Origin: Centropus unirufus
Lineage: Eukaryota > Chordata > Aves > Cuculiformes > Centropidae
Length of the DNA stretch: 64,000 nt
Reading direction: 5' to 3'
Assembly: GCA_013397695.1 (NCBI GenBank)
Contig: VYZI01000108.1
Coordinates: 2,299,650-2,363,649, forward strand
The notes beneath the pieces were generated by a model. It saw only the letters and a program-made list of their open reading frames with translations, did not search any database and had not been told where the DNA came from. Shown here one piece after another: positions 46,879 through 58,512 of the stretch; the first letter of the stretch is position 1, and each line of letters begins with the position of its first letter. The position numbers and the translations under genes were made by a program.

Positions 46879-48678
46879 GCCACGGTGCAGGGGAGCATGG
46901 GCCAGGAGGAGCGGTGGCTTTGAACCTCGGTGCCTGTGTCCTGGCCCTTGGCCAGGAGCTGCTGCTTTGGCTGGGTGAGGAGGATGGTGTGCACTCATGC
47001 CAACACCTGCCCTCCCCGTGTGGAGTTTCTTGTGGGTTTCATCTACGGAGTTCCTATGGTTGTGCGTGGCCTCCTTCTTCCCTTGCATATCCTCTTTGCT
47101 GATGGGTATGACAGTGGCCCTAAACCTGTAAATACAGTTTGTGTAAAAAGAAGACAAAACCCACAAACAAACAAAATGGGGAAAAAGAAGGTGCAAAGAG
47201 AGCAAACGCTTGCAACATCCTGTGCATTTAGCAAATGCTTTAATTTAAAGTTGTTTTTTTTCCCTTAGCCTGAACATCCTAAGCTGCCTTAGAGCAAGAG
47301 CAACTGCTTTAGGAGCTGCACAGTCCCAGTTACCATACACTACTGGGAAATGAAGGCAGCATAAATCCTCCCAGTTAGTAATTAAAAATACTGAACATTT
47401 TTATTTTCCTTTTCACGCATTACCATTTCACAGGCAACAAGGTTAAGGAGGAGAAGGCTTTCTTTACGCCTTTTTTAAGTCCTCTGTGGCGCAGTCCTTC
47501 CCTCGACGTGGTTATAAACTCATTAAGGGGAGAGGTTTCGTTAGAGACCATCCAGTTTAAAAGGGAACTGGGCAGGAGGTAGGAAACAATGCCGAGCGGG
47601 ATGCCTAAATTGCTCAGGATGTTGTAAATAGGGCTGCGGCCTTTTGATCTTGTGAGGGGTCGTGGAGATGCTGTTGCTTTGACCAAAGGATGTTGGAGGC
47701 AAGTGGCAAGAAATCCCCCACTTCCCATCCTGTTTTCCAGTGCCATTACTTGGCTTAGGGCTGGTGTTATTAAGGAGGTGTAAGGAAGCGGCTCAGACAA
47801 GGCTTCCCTTTAGGGTCTGGTCGCCGCTAGAGAATTAGAAAGCGTGTTTGTTTCTGGTCTGCTCAGATGTTTTATGGCAGCCCCATTGTTGCTGTCTGCC
47901 TGCTTAGGCCGGCTCCTGGCTCTCCCGAGGTGTAAAGTCAGGCTGTTGCTTGGGAAGGGAGGAAGAGATGAAAGCTTGTGCATAACTGGAGAGTCTGAAT
48001 GAAAAGTTAATACTGGGAGAGTGCCTCTGTGCTGTGCAGAGAAGAAAATAACTTGCATAAGGACCTTGTGTGCAGCTGAAGCAGGGAACTGAATATATAT
48101 CTGGATGTATGCGCGTGTTTTTATATAAAGGATGACAATAGGGTAATACACGTATAGGTTTGTTTTTCATGCTTGGTTCCAATCCTCCCNNNNNNNNNNN
48201 NNNNNNNNNNNNNNCTTTTTTTTTTGGACAGAGTTTTAGATGGAGGCAATATTTCAAGGATATAAATTAGGCTGAAGCTTGAGAGTTATGTCTGGCTTTC
48301 ACTGGAGGAATTTAGAGGTGAACAAAGAGCCCCCTATTTCAGCATCCTGCTGCCTGTCCTGCATCAGGGAGGCAGAAGTGGCTTTTTAACACCATCTGCA
48401 CTCGTGGTCATAGCCAGTGTAGGAACTGCACCTTCCCTGCTCTCCCAGCCAAGTACTCCCTTCTTTCCTGCCCTGCCAGGGAGGAGAACTTTGGTGTACA
48501 CCACTGGGAAATGTAAGGACTTGAAGCTTTCACTGCCTGTTGTTACCTTGCCTAAATATTACAGCATTTTAAAACCACAGCTGAGCAACTGTGCTGTGCA
48601 CGCGATGCAAAAGCAGCCAGGTTTGCTTAAACCAGTTTCAGCTGGGAGTCATCAGCTTCTGAAAATTCATTCCTGCGG
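46879..48678. other. Non-coding DNA with one gap
   Basis: No gene recognised. A 186-codon antisense frame (46645-47205) and others below 130 codons show no domains. One apparent frame runs through the assembly gap and is meaningless there. Confidence 0.45.
48190..48214. other. Assembly gap (25 N)
   Basis: Twenty-five undetermined bases lie between a CCTCCC flank and a C followed by T10. As at the other gap, the flanks are pyrimidine-rich on this strand. Confidence 0.98.
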
Positions 48679-49300
48679 TAGAATCATAGGATCATAGAAT
48701 CACCACGTTGGAAAAGACCTCCAAGATCATGAAATTCAACCATACCTCTCTGCCACTAAACCACGTCCCTAAGCACATCTTCTGCCTGGCTTTTAAATAC
48801 CTCCAGGGAGGGGGACTCCACCACCTCTCTGCGCAGCCTCTGCCAGGGCCTGAGGACCCTTTTGGTGAATAATTTTTTCCTGATGTCCAATCTGAACCTG
48901 CCCTGGTGCGGCTTGAGGCCATTCCTCCCTTGTCCTATCACCTGTCACTTGGGAGAAGTGACCACCTCCCACTATTACATTTGAGAGAATAAAGATGATG
49001 GTGCCCTGCAAGAGCAAAATCTTCTGGCGGACTTTAGTTAAAGAGTGAAATTGTAGTAAGACAGAAGCACCCACCTCTGCACAACCTCCTTTCAGGCAGC
49101 TGTAGGCAGGGATGAGGTCACCCCTCAGCCTCCTCTTCTCCAGGCTGAGCAACCCCAGCTCCCTCTCCTCATAAGACTTGTTCTCCAGCCCCTTCACCAG
49201 CTTCACTGGCCTTCTCTGGACATGCTCCAGGACCTCAATGTCCTTTTTGTAGTGAGGGACCCAGAACTGGACACAGGATTCAAGACCTGGTCCTGCTGGC
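48679..49300 (-). mobile_element. CR1 LINE 3' fragment, longest copy, with internal insertion
   Basis: Reverse-complement CR1 of about 620 bases, the longest in the window. From the left, it begins at TAGAATCATAGGATCATAG (terminal ATTCTATG repeats), then 'GTTGGAAAAGACCTCCAAG' and 'CTCTGCCACTAAACCACG'. It continues into the end of ORF2, whose reverse translation includes LLSLEKRRLRGDLI and YLKGG-like motifs. Between 48964 and 49066 about 102 bases do not fit CR1, whereas sequence on both sides does. The 5' end is truncated near 49300. Confidence 0.93.
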
Positions 49301-49305
49301 CACAC
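48860..49305 (-). pseudogene. CR1 ORF2 C-terminal remnant (reverse-transcriptase polyprotein end)
   Basis: Reading leftward from 49305, the translation resembles the C-terminal end of CR1 ORF2, which normally carries endonuclease and reverse transcriptase. Visible pieces are YKKDIEVLEHVQRRPVKLVK, SYEERELG, LLSLEKRRLRGDLI and FSQVTGDRTR. Only the extreme C-terminal part is present and no catalytic reverse-transcriptase motif is included. YEERELG lacks two residues found in the usual YEERLRELG. A 34-codon in-frame insertion separates EVGA from HFSQV. Downstream of DRTR the frame shifts, so this is a dead fragment. Confidence 0.75.
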
Positions 49306-49629
49306 GGGTCAAAGACACCTTTGATTCTTAGGTGTTGGTGTCAGGCTGAACAAGGAGAGCTGGAGAGTTAGTTCTGTAAAGGTGTTTGGATATTTTTTGT
49401 ATACAAGAGATCTTCTGTGTTATTTAGACAACTAGGGGGAATTAGTTTATGGAAAATAATCACTTCCTGTTGAGATAATATCATGTCTTTATAGTAAGTA
49501 AGCTATTTCCTTAAACATTCCTGGTTATTTACGGAAGAGATCTTTTCAAGTATCGGTAAGGTTGTAAACAAGAAAAGCTGATGCTGATCTGTGCTAAATG
49601 CCAGGGGGGCTGGGGACACACGCTGGATG
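49301..49629. other. Non-coding DNA, nothing recognised
   Basis: AT-rich flank of the CR1 copy. No gene or repeat is recognised. Confidence 0.45.
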
Positions 49630-49965
49630 GGAATGATCACGTTCTGATAATCATGTTTTTGCAAGCTACTGTATTTTAGCTCGTCTGGGGTCCATTATGG
49701 CGCGGTTCATAAACAAGTTGAAACTATGCGGCTAATAACATCAAATGTTCCCTACTTTGATCTAACCAGAAGCCTGTCTTGAGCTGCTGCTGGTTTAGAT
49801 CTTCATCAGAAGAGAGGAGGATGTCGGAAACAAGTCCTTTAAGTGTTTCTCTCTTGGCAATTAGCCACAGGAGCTCCATTATTACTTCTCACCCGGATCA
49901 CGGGAGGTCAGCGGCGGGAGCTTCCTGCATGAGGTCCTTCTCAGAAGCGGCAGCAGACGGTAATT
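49630..49965. promoter_or_regulatory. Candidate conserved regulatory element (TCF/LEF and homeodomain-like sites)
   Basis: A full TCF/LEF-type CTTTGATC lies at 49755-49762. Around it are CTGATAATCATG (49643-49654), GGCTAATAACATC (49730-49742), GCAATTAGCC (49857-49866), CCATTATTACTTC and, just downstream, GGTAATTGCG (49960-49969). Unlike most AT-rich parts of the window it retains CpGs. The combination looks like a developmental enhancer, but this is inference without alignment. Confidence 0.3.
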
Positions 49966-50214
49966 GCGAATGTCTTCATCCTGTAGGTCCTGACAGCAGC
50001 CACGGTGTGCAGTCTAGAACCTCAGAGGGAGGGGTAGGAAAAACAAGGGAATAACTTCAGGGCTTCTGAGGGAAAGGGCAGCTTGACTGGAGTGCTTTGC
50101 ATTAAGTTAAATATTAATGGTGTTCAGAAGGTTATGTTGATGGTGGTGGATGATCAAGACTCACCTAAGTGGGAGGCCTGCCAGTTTGAAAAGATGGAAA
50201 GTACCAATTGTCTG

Positions 50215-50290
50215 AAATTAAACTTAATTTTTACATCATTTTAAGAAAATTTGCTTCTATATTGATTAAAAATTTAATGCATTAAAAGCA
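50215..50290. promoter_or_regulatory. AT-rich block with 14-bp homeodomain-type palindrome
   Basis: TTTAATGCATTAAA (50273-50286) is a perfect 14-bp palindrome with two TAAT/ATTA cores, directly after ATTGATTAAAAA. Such inverted sites can bind paired-class or POU homeodomain dimers. Function is not shown. Confidence 0.25.
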
Positions 50291-52647
50291 GTGTCTGCAC
50301 GTATTTTTATGTGCAAATATAGAAATATAAGGCTTCTCTGTCTACTTTACAATGAATTTCTACTACTTTAAATCTGTGAAAGAAAATTATTCTGAGCTTT
50401 AATCTGAAGTGTGAATTTGCACATAAAATATTCCCTTGAAGCATCCTTGGGAGTTCCCTTTGCACCAGCTTGTGTCCTGGTGAGGGATCATGGGCAGATG
50501 AGTGGGCTAGTGTCATCTGTGGGAAATGTATGTCTTCAGCTTTAATAGCGGCCTAATCCATTGACATTCAGTTCCCTGGAATGAACAGTAGAAATGAGAA
50601 AATTGCATATTTGGTAATGATCTATTGATGTGGCAGCTTTAACCCTGCGACCTATCATGCAGTTTCTGTGATGCAGTATAATTAAGTTGCCTCATCAAGT
50701 GAGGAAATAGTCCTATCAATAAATAGCTTTTTAAAAATAATATTCAAATATGCAAATACTTCATGTGATAGCAAACAGTGAATTTTGTGAGTCTTGCTAC
50801 AAATAATTTGATTTGGGTTGTTAAGGATTTTTTTGTGTCTGTGTAGAAAATCCTGACTGAACCTGAGTGACTCCATCCATCTGTGCTTCCTCTCCCCAGT
50901 GTTTGAGTGCATTTAGTGACAAAAACGATTTAGAGTTTTTTAATTCCTCTACAAGTAAGGGGGTTTATTTTTAGTCGGGTGGTTGAGATGGAGCTGGGAT
51001 GTATTAATCAGACTTGTGTGCTCACCAAAGCCCCTGGCCAGGGGTTTCTACTTTAAACACAGCTAGAGATTTGGATTTGGGATCCAGCATATCCTATGAG
51101 TTGGTGCATTCCTGTGGGAAGTCCCTCTAGATTATACTGGTGGATTTATTTGCCTTTATTCCTTCACTTCCAAGAGAGAAATGTGCCCCACTGCAGTGGC
51201 TTTAGAGACAATCTTGGAGTTTCTTTCTGGTACGAGAGATGTGTCCTGGGATGCAGGAGAGGGGAGCGAGGAAGCAGAAATGGGGCTAGGGCTTAACTAG
51301 AGAGCATTCCTTAGGCCTGGCATCCATGCATCTTGGAACACTCCAACAAGGTGTTTCTGGGCGGAGTTTGTGGAAACCCAGCTTCAGCCGTTTGCATGTT
51401 ATTTGTGGAGGGTTTTAGCCCTGATCCTATTCACCTGAGTGAGAAAATTTCATTTTGAAATCAATGTTTCTAGCTTGCACGGTTCTAGAGGGAAGTGAGC
51501 AGAAAGGTTGGAAAAAAAAACCCGAAAACGCCCTCACAAGAGCAGAGCCCAGACTACTTTCAGTCTCTATGAAATCTGAAGAGACAGTGTTAGTTCAGGA
51601 ACCTTTTGTGTAATTAAGGAATCCTTTGAACAGGCGGAACTGGTGTAATAAAATGGCATTGAAAAGGGAGAGGCAGAGAAACCCACCAGAAAAGAGAAAT
51701 GTGCAATAAAATCTCAGTGAGGCAATAAAATGGCTTCAGTCTTCCAGTACGCCAGTGCTGGTGGCTAAAGATAATCTAACACTTGTTGCTGAGGATTGTG
51801 GTTTTCTGATGAGCTGATTTTAAGAAATGAGGATATGAAATACTTAGAGGATATTGTCTTCTGTCTCTGAAAGGGGAGATACCATCTCTCTCATATAGGC
51901 TGGTTGAAATTTTAATTAAACTTGAGCCAAAAAGCATTGCTGAGTAGACAAAAGCAAATTCATTTACAGCCTGAAGAGACCAAGGGCGAGGGATTTCTCT
52001 ATGAGGAAGATAAGGGAACGTTATTGAATGTGTTGCTGCTGTGTCTGTAGTAAAAATATTTCTATGCCAAACTGCTTCAGTGAGAACTGTGTTTCGATCG
52101 GGGTTGGCTTGTCAGGGATGCGAAGGGGTCAGGAGGCAGGGAAGGAGCACGCTGAATACGGGAAGGAAAATCCTCACAATGGGAAGAATAAAAGGCCTCT
52201 CCTGTCGTGCCTCATTTTCTTCCTGCTTCTTCAATTGCCTGGGTTGGCAAACGTGGGCAAGCAAAAAATGCTCTTTTCATTTCTGGTTTGGTAATTCCTC
52301 CTGCCCACCCCTGGCTTTCTGTCACGCGTGGATCCAGCCTCCGCTTTCCAATGCATGGCTGCTCGCATTTTCTGCTGCTGGGGGGACCGGCCGGGCTCGG
52401 CAGGCACGGGGGCTGGCACTGGCCAGGCACAATGCGGCAAAGGATGGAGCGTGGGAGCTGCCAGAGCCTCCGTGCCTCTGCAGATAAGCGCTAGAGGGAT
52501 AACTGACAGCCTGCCTGCTCCAGTACAAAGAACAATGTTTAAGCACGATTGCGATGATGTGTTGAAATAAACTCTGTTATGATTATGCTGCTACATTCTT
52601 GGCAGACTTACCCTAAACCACAGTGTGTTTTTTGGTGTGTACGTGGC
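50291..52647. other. Non-coding DNA, nothing recognised
   Basis: AT-rich to about 52 kb. A small GC- and CpG-richer patch (52325-52500) supports overlapping frames of 70-150 codons in four phases, which argues against any being real. No transposon or RNA gene is recognised. Confidence 0.45.
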
Positions 52648-52681
52648 TTTTTTTTTTTTCGCTTTTTTTTTTTTCCCCCCC
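52648..52681 (+). repeat. Polypyrimidine tract T12-CGC-T12-C7 (with interruption)
   Basis: T runs at 52648-52659 and 52663-52674 surround CGC, and C7 follows. Read from the other strand it is a purine tract. It may form triplex DNA and be length-variable. Confidence 0.88.
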
Positions 52682-55600
52682 TTCTTCTTTCCTATGGGCA
52701 AGCAGATTAGTTAACGCCTGCCTTTCCTGAGCAGAGGCTTTCATCCTTAATGCTGGGGTTAAACTGCATTCAAGCTGGCTGTAGCCTCTGAAGGTCACGC
52801 TACCATTTTGATTTCCTCTCCCTGCCTTAGGAGCTCCTGCTGGAGTGGGTACAGGAGGGCAGCACAGCCCCGGCATAGAGGCTCAGCCTGACCCTGCTCC
52901 CCCCTGCTTTGCTCAAGGGATGCTCTTCTACTGAGTGGCCTTCCAGAAAGACGTTTTTTTTTCTCAAAACCACCCCCATTCAGCTCGAAAGGCAGCAGTT
53001 CAGAAGTAGGGCATGCAGCTCCCTCCGCACTTAAGACGCTGTGGCTTGGCTTTAGCCTGCAGCCAACTCCCGCCTGGCGTGCCTGAGTGAAATGAGTTGA
53101 AATAGCCTCCCGCTCTGAGGTCTTGTGCTCACCTTCAGCCTCTCAGGTATTTAGATACTCCTTCCCTCTTCCCTGGCACGGCATCACTGCCATGTCACCC
53201 ACCGGCAGCCCAAGTGTCCACCATCTGGTCCCAAATCCCAAATTAGAGGGGTGCATTGTTTTGATTATTTTCTACTTGTGTGGTCAGGAGGTTATTTGGT
53301 CTGGTGAGCTCCACTTCGGGCCCTTTTCTCTCATTAATACCACCTCATGCACATCCTGCGCGAATACAGGAATGGTTAAGTTCTCCACTTGTGTGGCCGC
53401 CTCTTGATGCGACACGGTGGCCAATATTTACAATTACAGGAGGAAGCTGTTAGACATGGATTATCCTGTATTTTTCTCCAGTGATGGTAATTACCTACAT
53501 AAATTTCAACTTAACCCCAGGACTGAAGTCAGACTAAAAAGATACACATAAAAAGTCCATTATCCAGAAGTAAATTTGTGCGATTTAAGTTTATAAATTG
53601 TATTTATGAGAGCCTCTTCTCTGGTTTGGAAGAGTCCTGCAGCAGTCTTTGGCTGCAAACCCCTGTGGGCTTAGGAAAAGGTGCAGGACTTGACGGGAGA
53701 AGGGAGAAAAAGCTACACAGAATACAAAACATTTTTGCCAGCTTGTGGGATGATGGATCATTTTTCACCTGAACAGACAAAGCAAATGCTTGTAGCTGAA
53801 ACATGGAAGCTGGAAATGCCTCTGCAAGACATTCTTTTAAGTTTTTTACACATCCTTCCTGGAGTCTGGCGATAAAGGCAGCACATCACACGGTCACAGC
53901 CAGGCAAGCTCCTGCTCCTCCAAATCTAAACAGATAAGCAGCAGCTTCAAAAATACCATCGTTGTCTCATTATTGGTACGTGCTTTGCTCAGTGCTGCTC
54001 AGAAACGTGGGCAGGACAGGCTTTTGTTTCAGGCTGGTTTCCATCAGCTTTCTCAATTTCGGAAAAACAAACCCTGGGGGGATATGGTTGGAGGAGAACA
54101 GAGTGGTGATTAGGGGCACTGTGCTCTGAATTTGTCTAGGACTTTAGAAGCCGTCCCTGCCTCCAGCTGCAGCCATGGCAGCTCCTTCACTGCTTTGGAG
54201 CTGTGGCAGAAGCAAACACCTACCAGGGACCTTCTCAAGTGCCTGCAAGGGCATTGTGATGGGGATCAAGGAAGGACTTGTTGCACCTTGAGAGCAAGAA
54301 TAGCTGCTCACGTTGGCTCAGGATTAAGCTGACGTGCCTCCAAGTCACCACAGGACTTCTGAGCCCCAGAGTTTGGATTGTACGTTCAGCGACAGCCCTT
54401 TCGAAGGGAATAAATCCTCCAGATATGTCTGCGAGGGTTTGGTACCATCAAATTGCAATTTGAAATGGTGGAAATTTCTTTTATCTCTCAGAAGCTAAAT
54501 AACTCCAATTCCTAGCACTCCTTTAATGAAGAAACCTTAAATTTTTATATTTATTTCCATTATTTATTTAATAGCAGAGTTCTTCTCAAGTATGCTGTTC
54601 ATATGCCCCAAATTTTTCAGAAATGTGGAAGAGGAAGAAAAAAAGAAGCGAAAAAAATGTAAGAAAAAAGAAGGAGCTCCATGTCCTTGGCATGATGTGG
54701 AGCCCTTGGACTCCCTGTGTTTGGTGGTGGAACACAAAGGAAATTCCGACTGGTGCATTTAAGTTAGGCAGCATGGGTTGCACTGTGTGCTAATGCACAG
54801 CAAGTCCTTCAGGAGCCCCGGGAATAGTGTAACAGGCAGCTCTGTGTCGCAAGAAAACTGCAAACCATGTTCTGGGTCAGTTAACAGGGAGGTTTGGTGT
54901 GGGCTTCAGCATGCGTGTCAAAAAAAAAAAAACACAACAAAAACCCACCCAACAAAAAGTGTTTGTGGTTTCTGGATTCCCTCACGTGGCCGCTTCAGAT
55001 CCGTATAATGCAAACCAGGTCCCAGTGAATTGGCCTTTCTGTCCGTGTGTGCGCCGCCTCGCTCAGCAGCGGGGCACGGCGAGGGAATGCGGCTGTGCGT
55101 AGGGAGGAGGGCAAGTACAGAGGTTGGACCTGGAGTTATGAATAAGTTACTTCCCACAGAATAATTCAGGTCTGATTTGGGATTAAAAGGGGGTTATCGT
55201 GGCATTTCTTTGGTATGGGTCATGTAGGCATGCTCATCTTAAGGGTCTTCATCTGTATTTTGGTGCGGTTTTTTTGTTTGGAAGTTGTTTTTTTTTTGTT
55301 TGTTTTTAATATTCCATCGTGAATGAGTGCTTCCACTTCCAATTTGATTCACTCCATTCAGGAGAAGCTGCCTCCAGCCATTTCCCTTCAAAGCTGTGTT
55401 ACAATCAGCCATTCTTTCTTCAGTTTTCTCCTGCCAGCTTAGTTTTTAACTTTTCCTTTCTTCCTTTGTGAGAGGCTACAAAATATGTCAGTTATTCAGA
55501 GGAAGCCCAAGCCAGGTTTAAAAGTACCAGGACTCTTGGCTTGATACAGAGCTTTTCAAAGGACTATTGGTAATGTCTTCATGTGCAGGCTCTAGCTCTC

Positions 55601-58357
55601 TGGCTTCAATAGCCGGTGTAAGTGCATGCTGGCTGAAAGGAAAACTACTTGGAAATAATACAATGGAGTATTTCAGAGATGCCGTTACGGATGGTGCTAG
55701 ATAAAATGTTAAACGGGAAGATTTTGTGCCCTCAGCAAGTGCCTCTTAAAAAACGAATATATTTGATCTACTGTACAATAGAAATCCTCGGTATAAGTTT
55801 GTCTGAGCCTTGCAGATGTTTTCACTTTACAGGCATTTTAAAAGGAAATTACAAAAACTACAAAAATTAACTCACAGTGTTATAATAGAAGACGTTTGTT
55901 ATTTCTTGTAATGTCGATGATTTCTTCTCACATGTCTTTCCAGATGGACCAAAAATACCTTTTTGCCTTTTCAGCTGTTCACTGCAGTTGGTCTGCAGGT
56001 ATAACCTCCAATGAAAATCCTTATGTGAAAAATCTGTGCTTTTCTTAAACCTTAGTTTTGAGACCAAATTTGCCCTGACGCAGCTCAGAAAACCTCCACC
56101 AACTGCAGTTTTAAGTTAATTTGTAGATATTTGGCTGTTTAGGTGAAGTAATTAAGGATTCTTTTTTAGTTTTTTAACCTGGGAAACATTTATTCTTCCA
56201 TCCCCAGGGGCTGAGTTTTCCCCCTGTAGTCAGGAATCTTGAACAACGTGCTTGCTGTGGAACAGAGAGCTCTGAAAATACTAGTTTTATAAGGGGAATG
56301 TTGTCATAACACAAACTTTATTAATGCTTGCGGTCAATCTGCTGCAATGTTTTAAATCCCTGGTTTCCATGTTACTTTGTAAATACATCTTGGCTTTGTT
56401 TGCTCAAAGATTGACCCTTTGTGACTTTCGGATTTGTGCACGCTTCTGCTTCTCGAGATTTCTTTTTCGTTTAAGGAAAAGATGGGATATATTGACTGAG
56501 ATTTGAGATAAGAAATAGTGGTTGTGCTTGTCTAAAGCGAATTTGAATATTTAATAAGACAGCCCTAAAAGAGCCTATTTTTGGAGCCTCTTCAATAAGT
56601 AGAGCGTTTGCAAATCAGTCTTGGCAGGAGGCTAGACACCGAAACACCTGACACTTCAGTTCATCTCTGTTGAGAAAACATTACATATTTTGAAAGGTAA
56701 AACGTTTCTTTGAGATGTGCTGTTCTAGCTATAAATACTGTCTGGGAGGTAGGCTGGGAGGTGGTTTGGCTGTGGAGGGCTCTCTCCTGGCGGCTCCTGC
56801 ATCGCAAGGGGCAGTGGCATCAGTTGGAGACTTTGCTCGGGTGGGAGAATTTAGCAAGGGCTCGTTCCCAGGGCAGCGGATGTGACGTCTTTTGCTCTTC
56901 ACTGACTGTGATTGAGCTAAAAGGCCTGCATTTCTCTGTGTTGTAAGGACAGAAAGAAATGGCACTCTTGGTGATGCTTGTGGCAGTTGATGCACGATGT
57001 TGGGGATCCCGTTGCCTTTGCTCTCTCTTGAATACAGCGGTTTCTGTTCTGCTGGAGGATGCCTTCAGTGTAAGGTCAAGCCCATATCTTATCTTTAAGT
57101 CCTCCTTCCCTTCAGGGTATCATCAGGCATTCAATTTACAAATCCTCTAAATCTTCTGAGGTGTTTTCCTATGAGTGTTTTAAAAAGTTTATGTAATCTC
57201 TTCGAGAGAGGCTTCTGCTAAGCTGGCACACCTTGTATTTGATTAAACCCTTGCTTCATGCCTGAAGGACAGCTTGACTAGCTTTGCAAATCCACTGGGA
57301 TTCCCTGTTTGAGATACAGCAGTCAACTAGAGTGATTTTTTTCCTCTCCTGTCTTCGGGTGTGGAAGAAAGGGAATTGCAATGTACATACTGGAGAGGGC
57401 AAGTCATACAAGAACTGTTGCTGTCTGGTTGCAAAAACCCAAATTTTGGTGGAGCATTTGGTAATGTCTGCTGTTAGACACATTGTCTTTCCTATTTTTT
57501 GCTTTGCTTTATTTTGTCTTCTTAATTCTCCAAGGAATTTATGCCTAGGAACCCGTACTGTAGAGGCACACAGGACTTTTGGTAGGGTTTTTACATCCTT
57601 AAAGCAATCCACGTAACAGAACGAGTCTCCTTGTATATATATTCTTTGAAGTGATGTGGTTTTTTGTTTCTGTCCTCTGCTGGTCAAGTGGCTGGCATGG
57701 TTTCTCTCCTATCTTTATTGCGACTTGGACATTTAGCACTTTGTCTCCAGTTTCACAGGTGTGTCTTCAACAGGATCCTCATTTTTGTACTGGAGGTCTG
57801 AGCTTTGATGGGTGCTGATGGCCAAGGAGGAGGAGGCAGCGACTGGGTTAAACCTCCAAGGCTGAAAGTCTGGAGCCTCATTCCTCTGAGTGCAGGGTGT
57901 TGGTGAAGAGCCGTGGCCTTGGGGTTAGTTGCCAGTTCATACAGTTCAGTCTCACGCGAGTGTGTTTGATTTGGCTACAGCGCCGCTCCAATCTGTTGTA
58001 CTTCCCCAAGGAACCATGACAAGAAGTTTGTGTTGCAGGGCAGGCGGTTGGTGCTCCCACTTCTTCCTCACTGAATTTTGACAGGAAGACAGCGAGGTAT
58101 TGCCTAACAGTGCCCTGCTAATACTGCTGGTCACCATCCTCAACTTGCACCTTGCACCAGTGCGTGCACCCCATTGTTTGCCTGATTCTGTGCGCATGGA
58201 CTGTTGTCCTTGGGCAGGTGTCATGATCACAACTGTCTCCTCTTCCAGTTGTTCTCAGGGACAGATGTCTTCACTTAGTCATCTTACACTGTTTGCTCTC
58301 ATCATTGCAGCATTATATCATAGGGACTTACTGCTGATATTCCATATTTATAATTTG
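52682..58357. other. Non-coding DNA, nothing recognised
   Basis: Contains A13 at 54920-54932, a T/G-rich tract at about 55264-55306 and an AT-rich stretch at 54480-54590. No frame longer than about 145 codons and no protein signature, RNA gene or transposon. Confidence 0.45.
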
Positions 58358-58430
58358 ATATAGGAGTAATATAAAATATATGCTAAATATATATAAAGAA
58401 AATATACGTATGTGAATTATATTTTTATCA
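58358..58430. repeat. AT-rich low-complexity tract
   Basis: Imperfect ATATAA/TATATAT units such as AATATATATAAAGAAAATAT. No unit is long enough for a clean microsatellite call. Confidence 0.7.
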
Positions 58431-58491
58431 GAGCATATACAGCTAGACTTACTGTGTGGTGCCTTTGCATTAACCCTCCCTTCTGCTTCCC

Positions 58492-58512
58492 TGGTGGTGG
58501 TGGTTGTTGTTG
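58492..58512 (+). repeat. Short (GGT)n(GTT)n trinucleotide repeat
   Basis: About four GGT units pass into three GTT units. A small, possibly polymorphic repeat. Confidence 0.75.

Noticed and set aside
46645..47205. 186-codon minus-strand frame
   Set aside because: The peptide is low in recognisable motifs and crosses the tandem TGGTAAAAAA repeat. No family match.
47904..48257. Frame crossing the 25-base gap
   Set aside because: The translation passes through undetermined bases, so its continuity is artificial.
52041..52570. 148-codon frame in a CpG-richer patch
   Set aside because: Six overlapping frames on both strands are open here, which is typical of GC-rich non-coding DNA.
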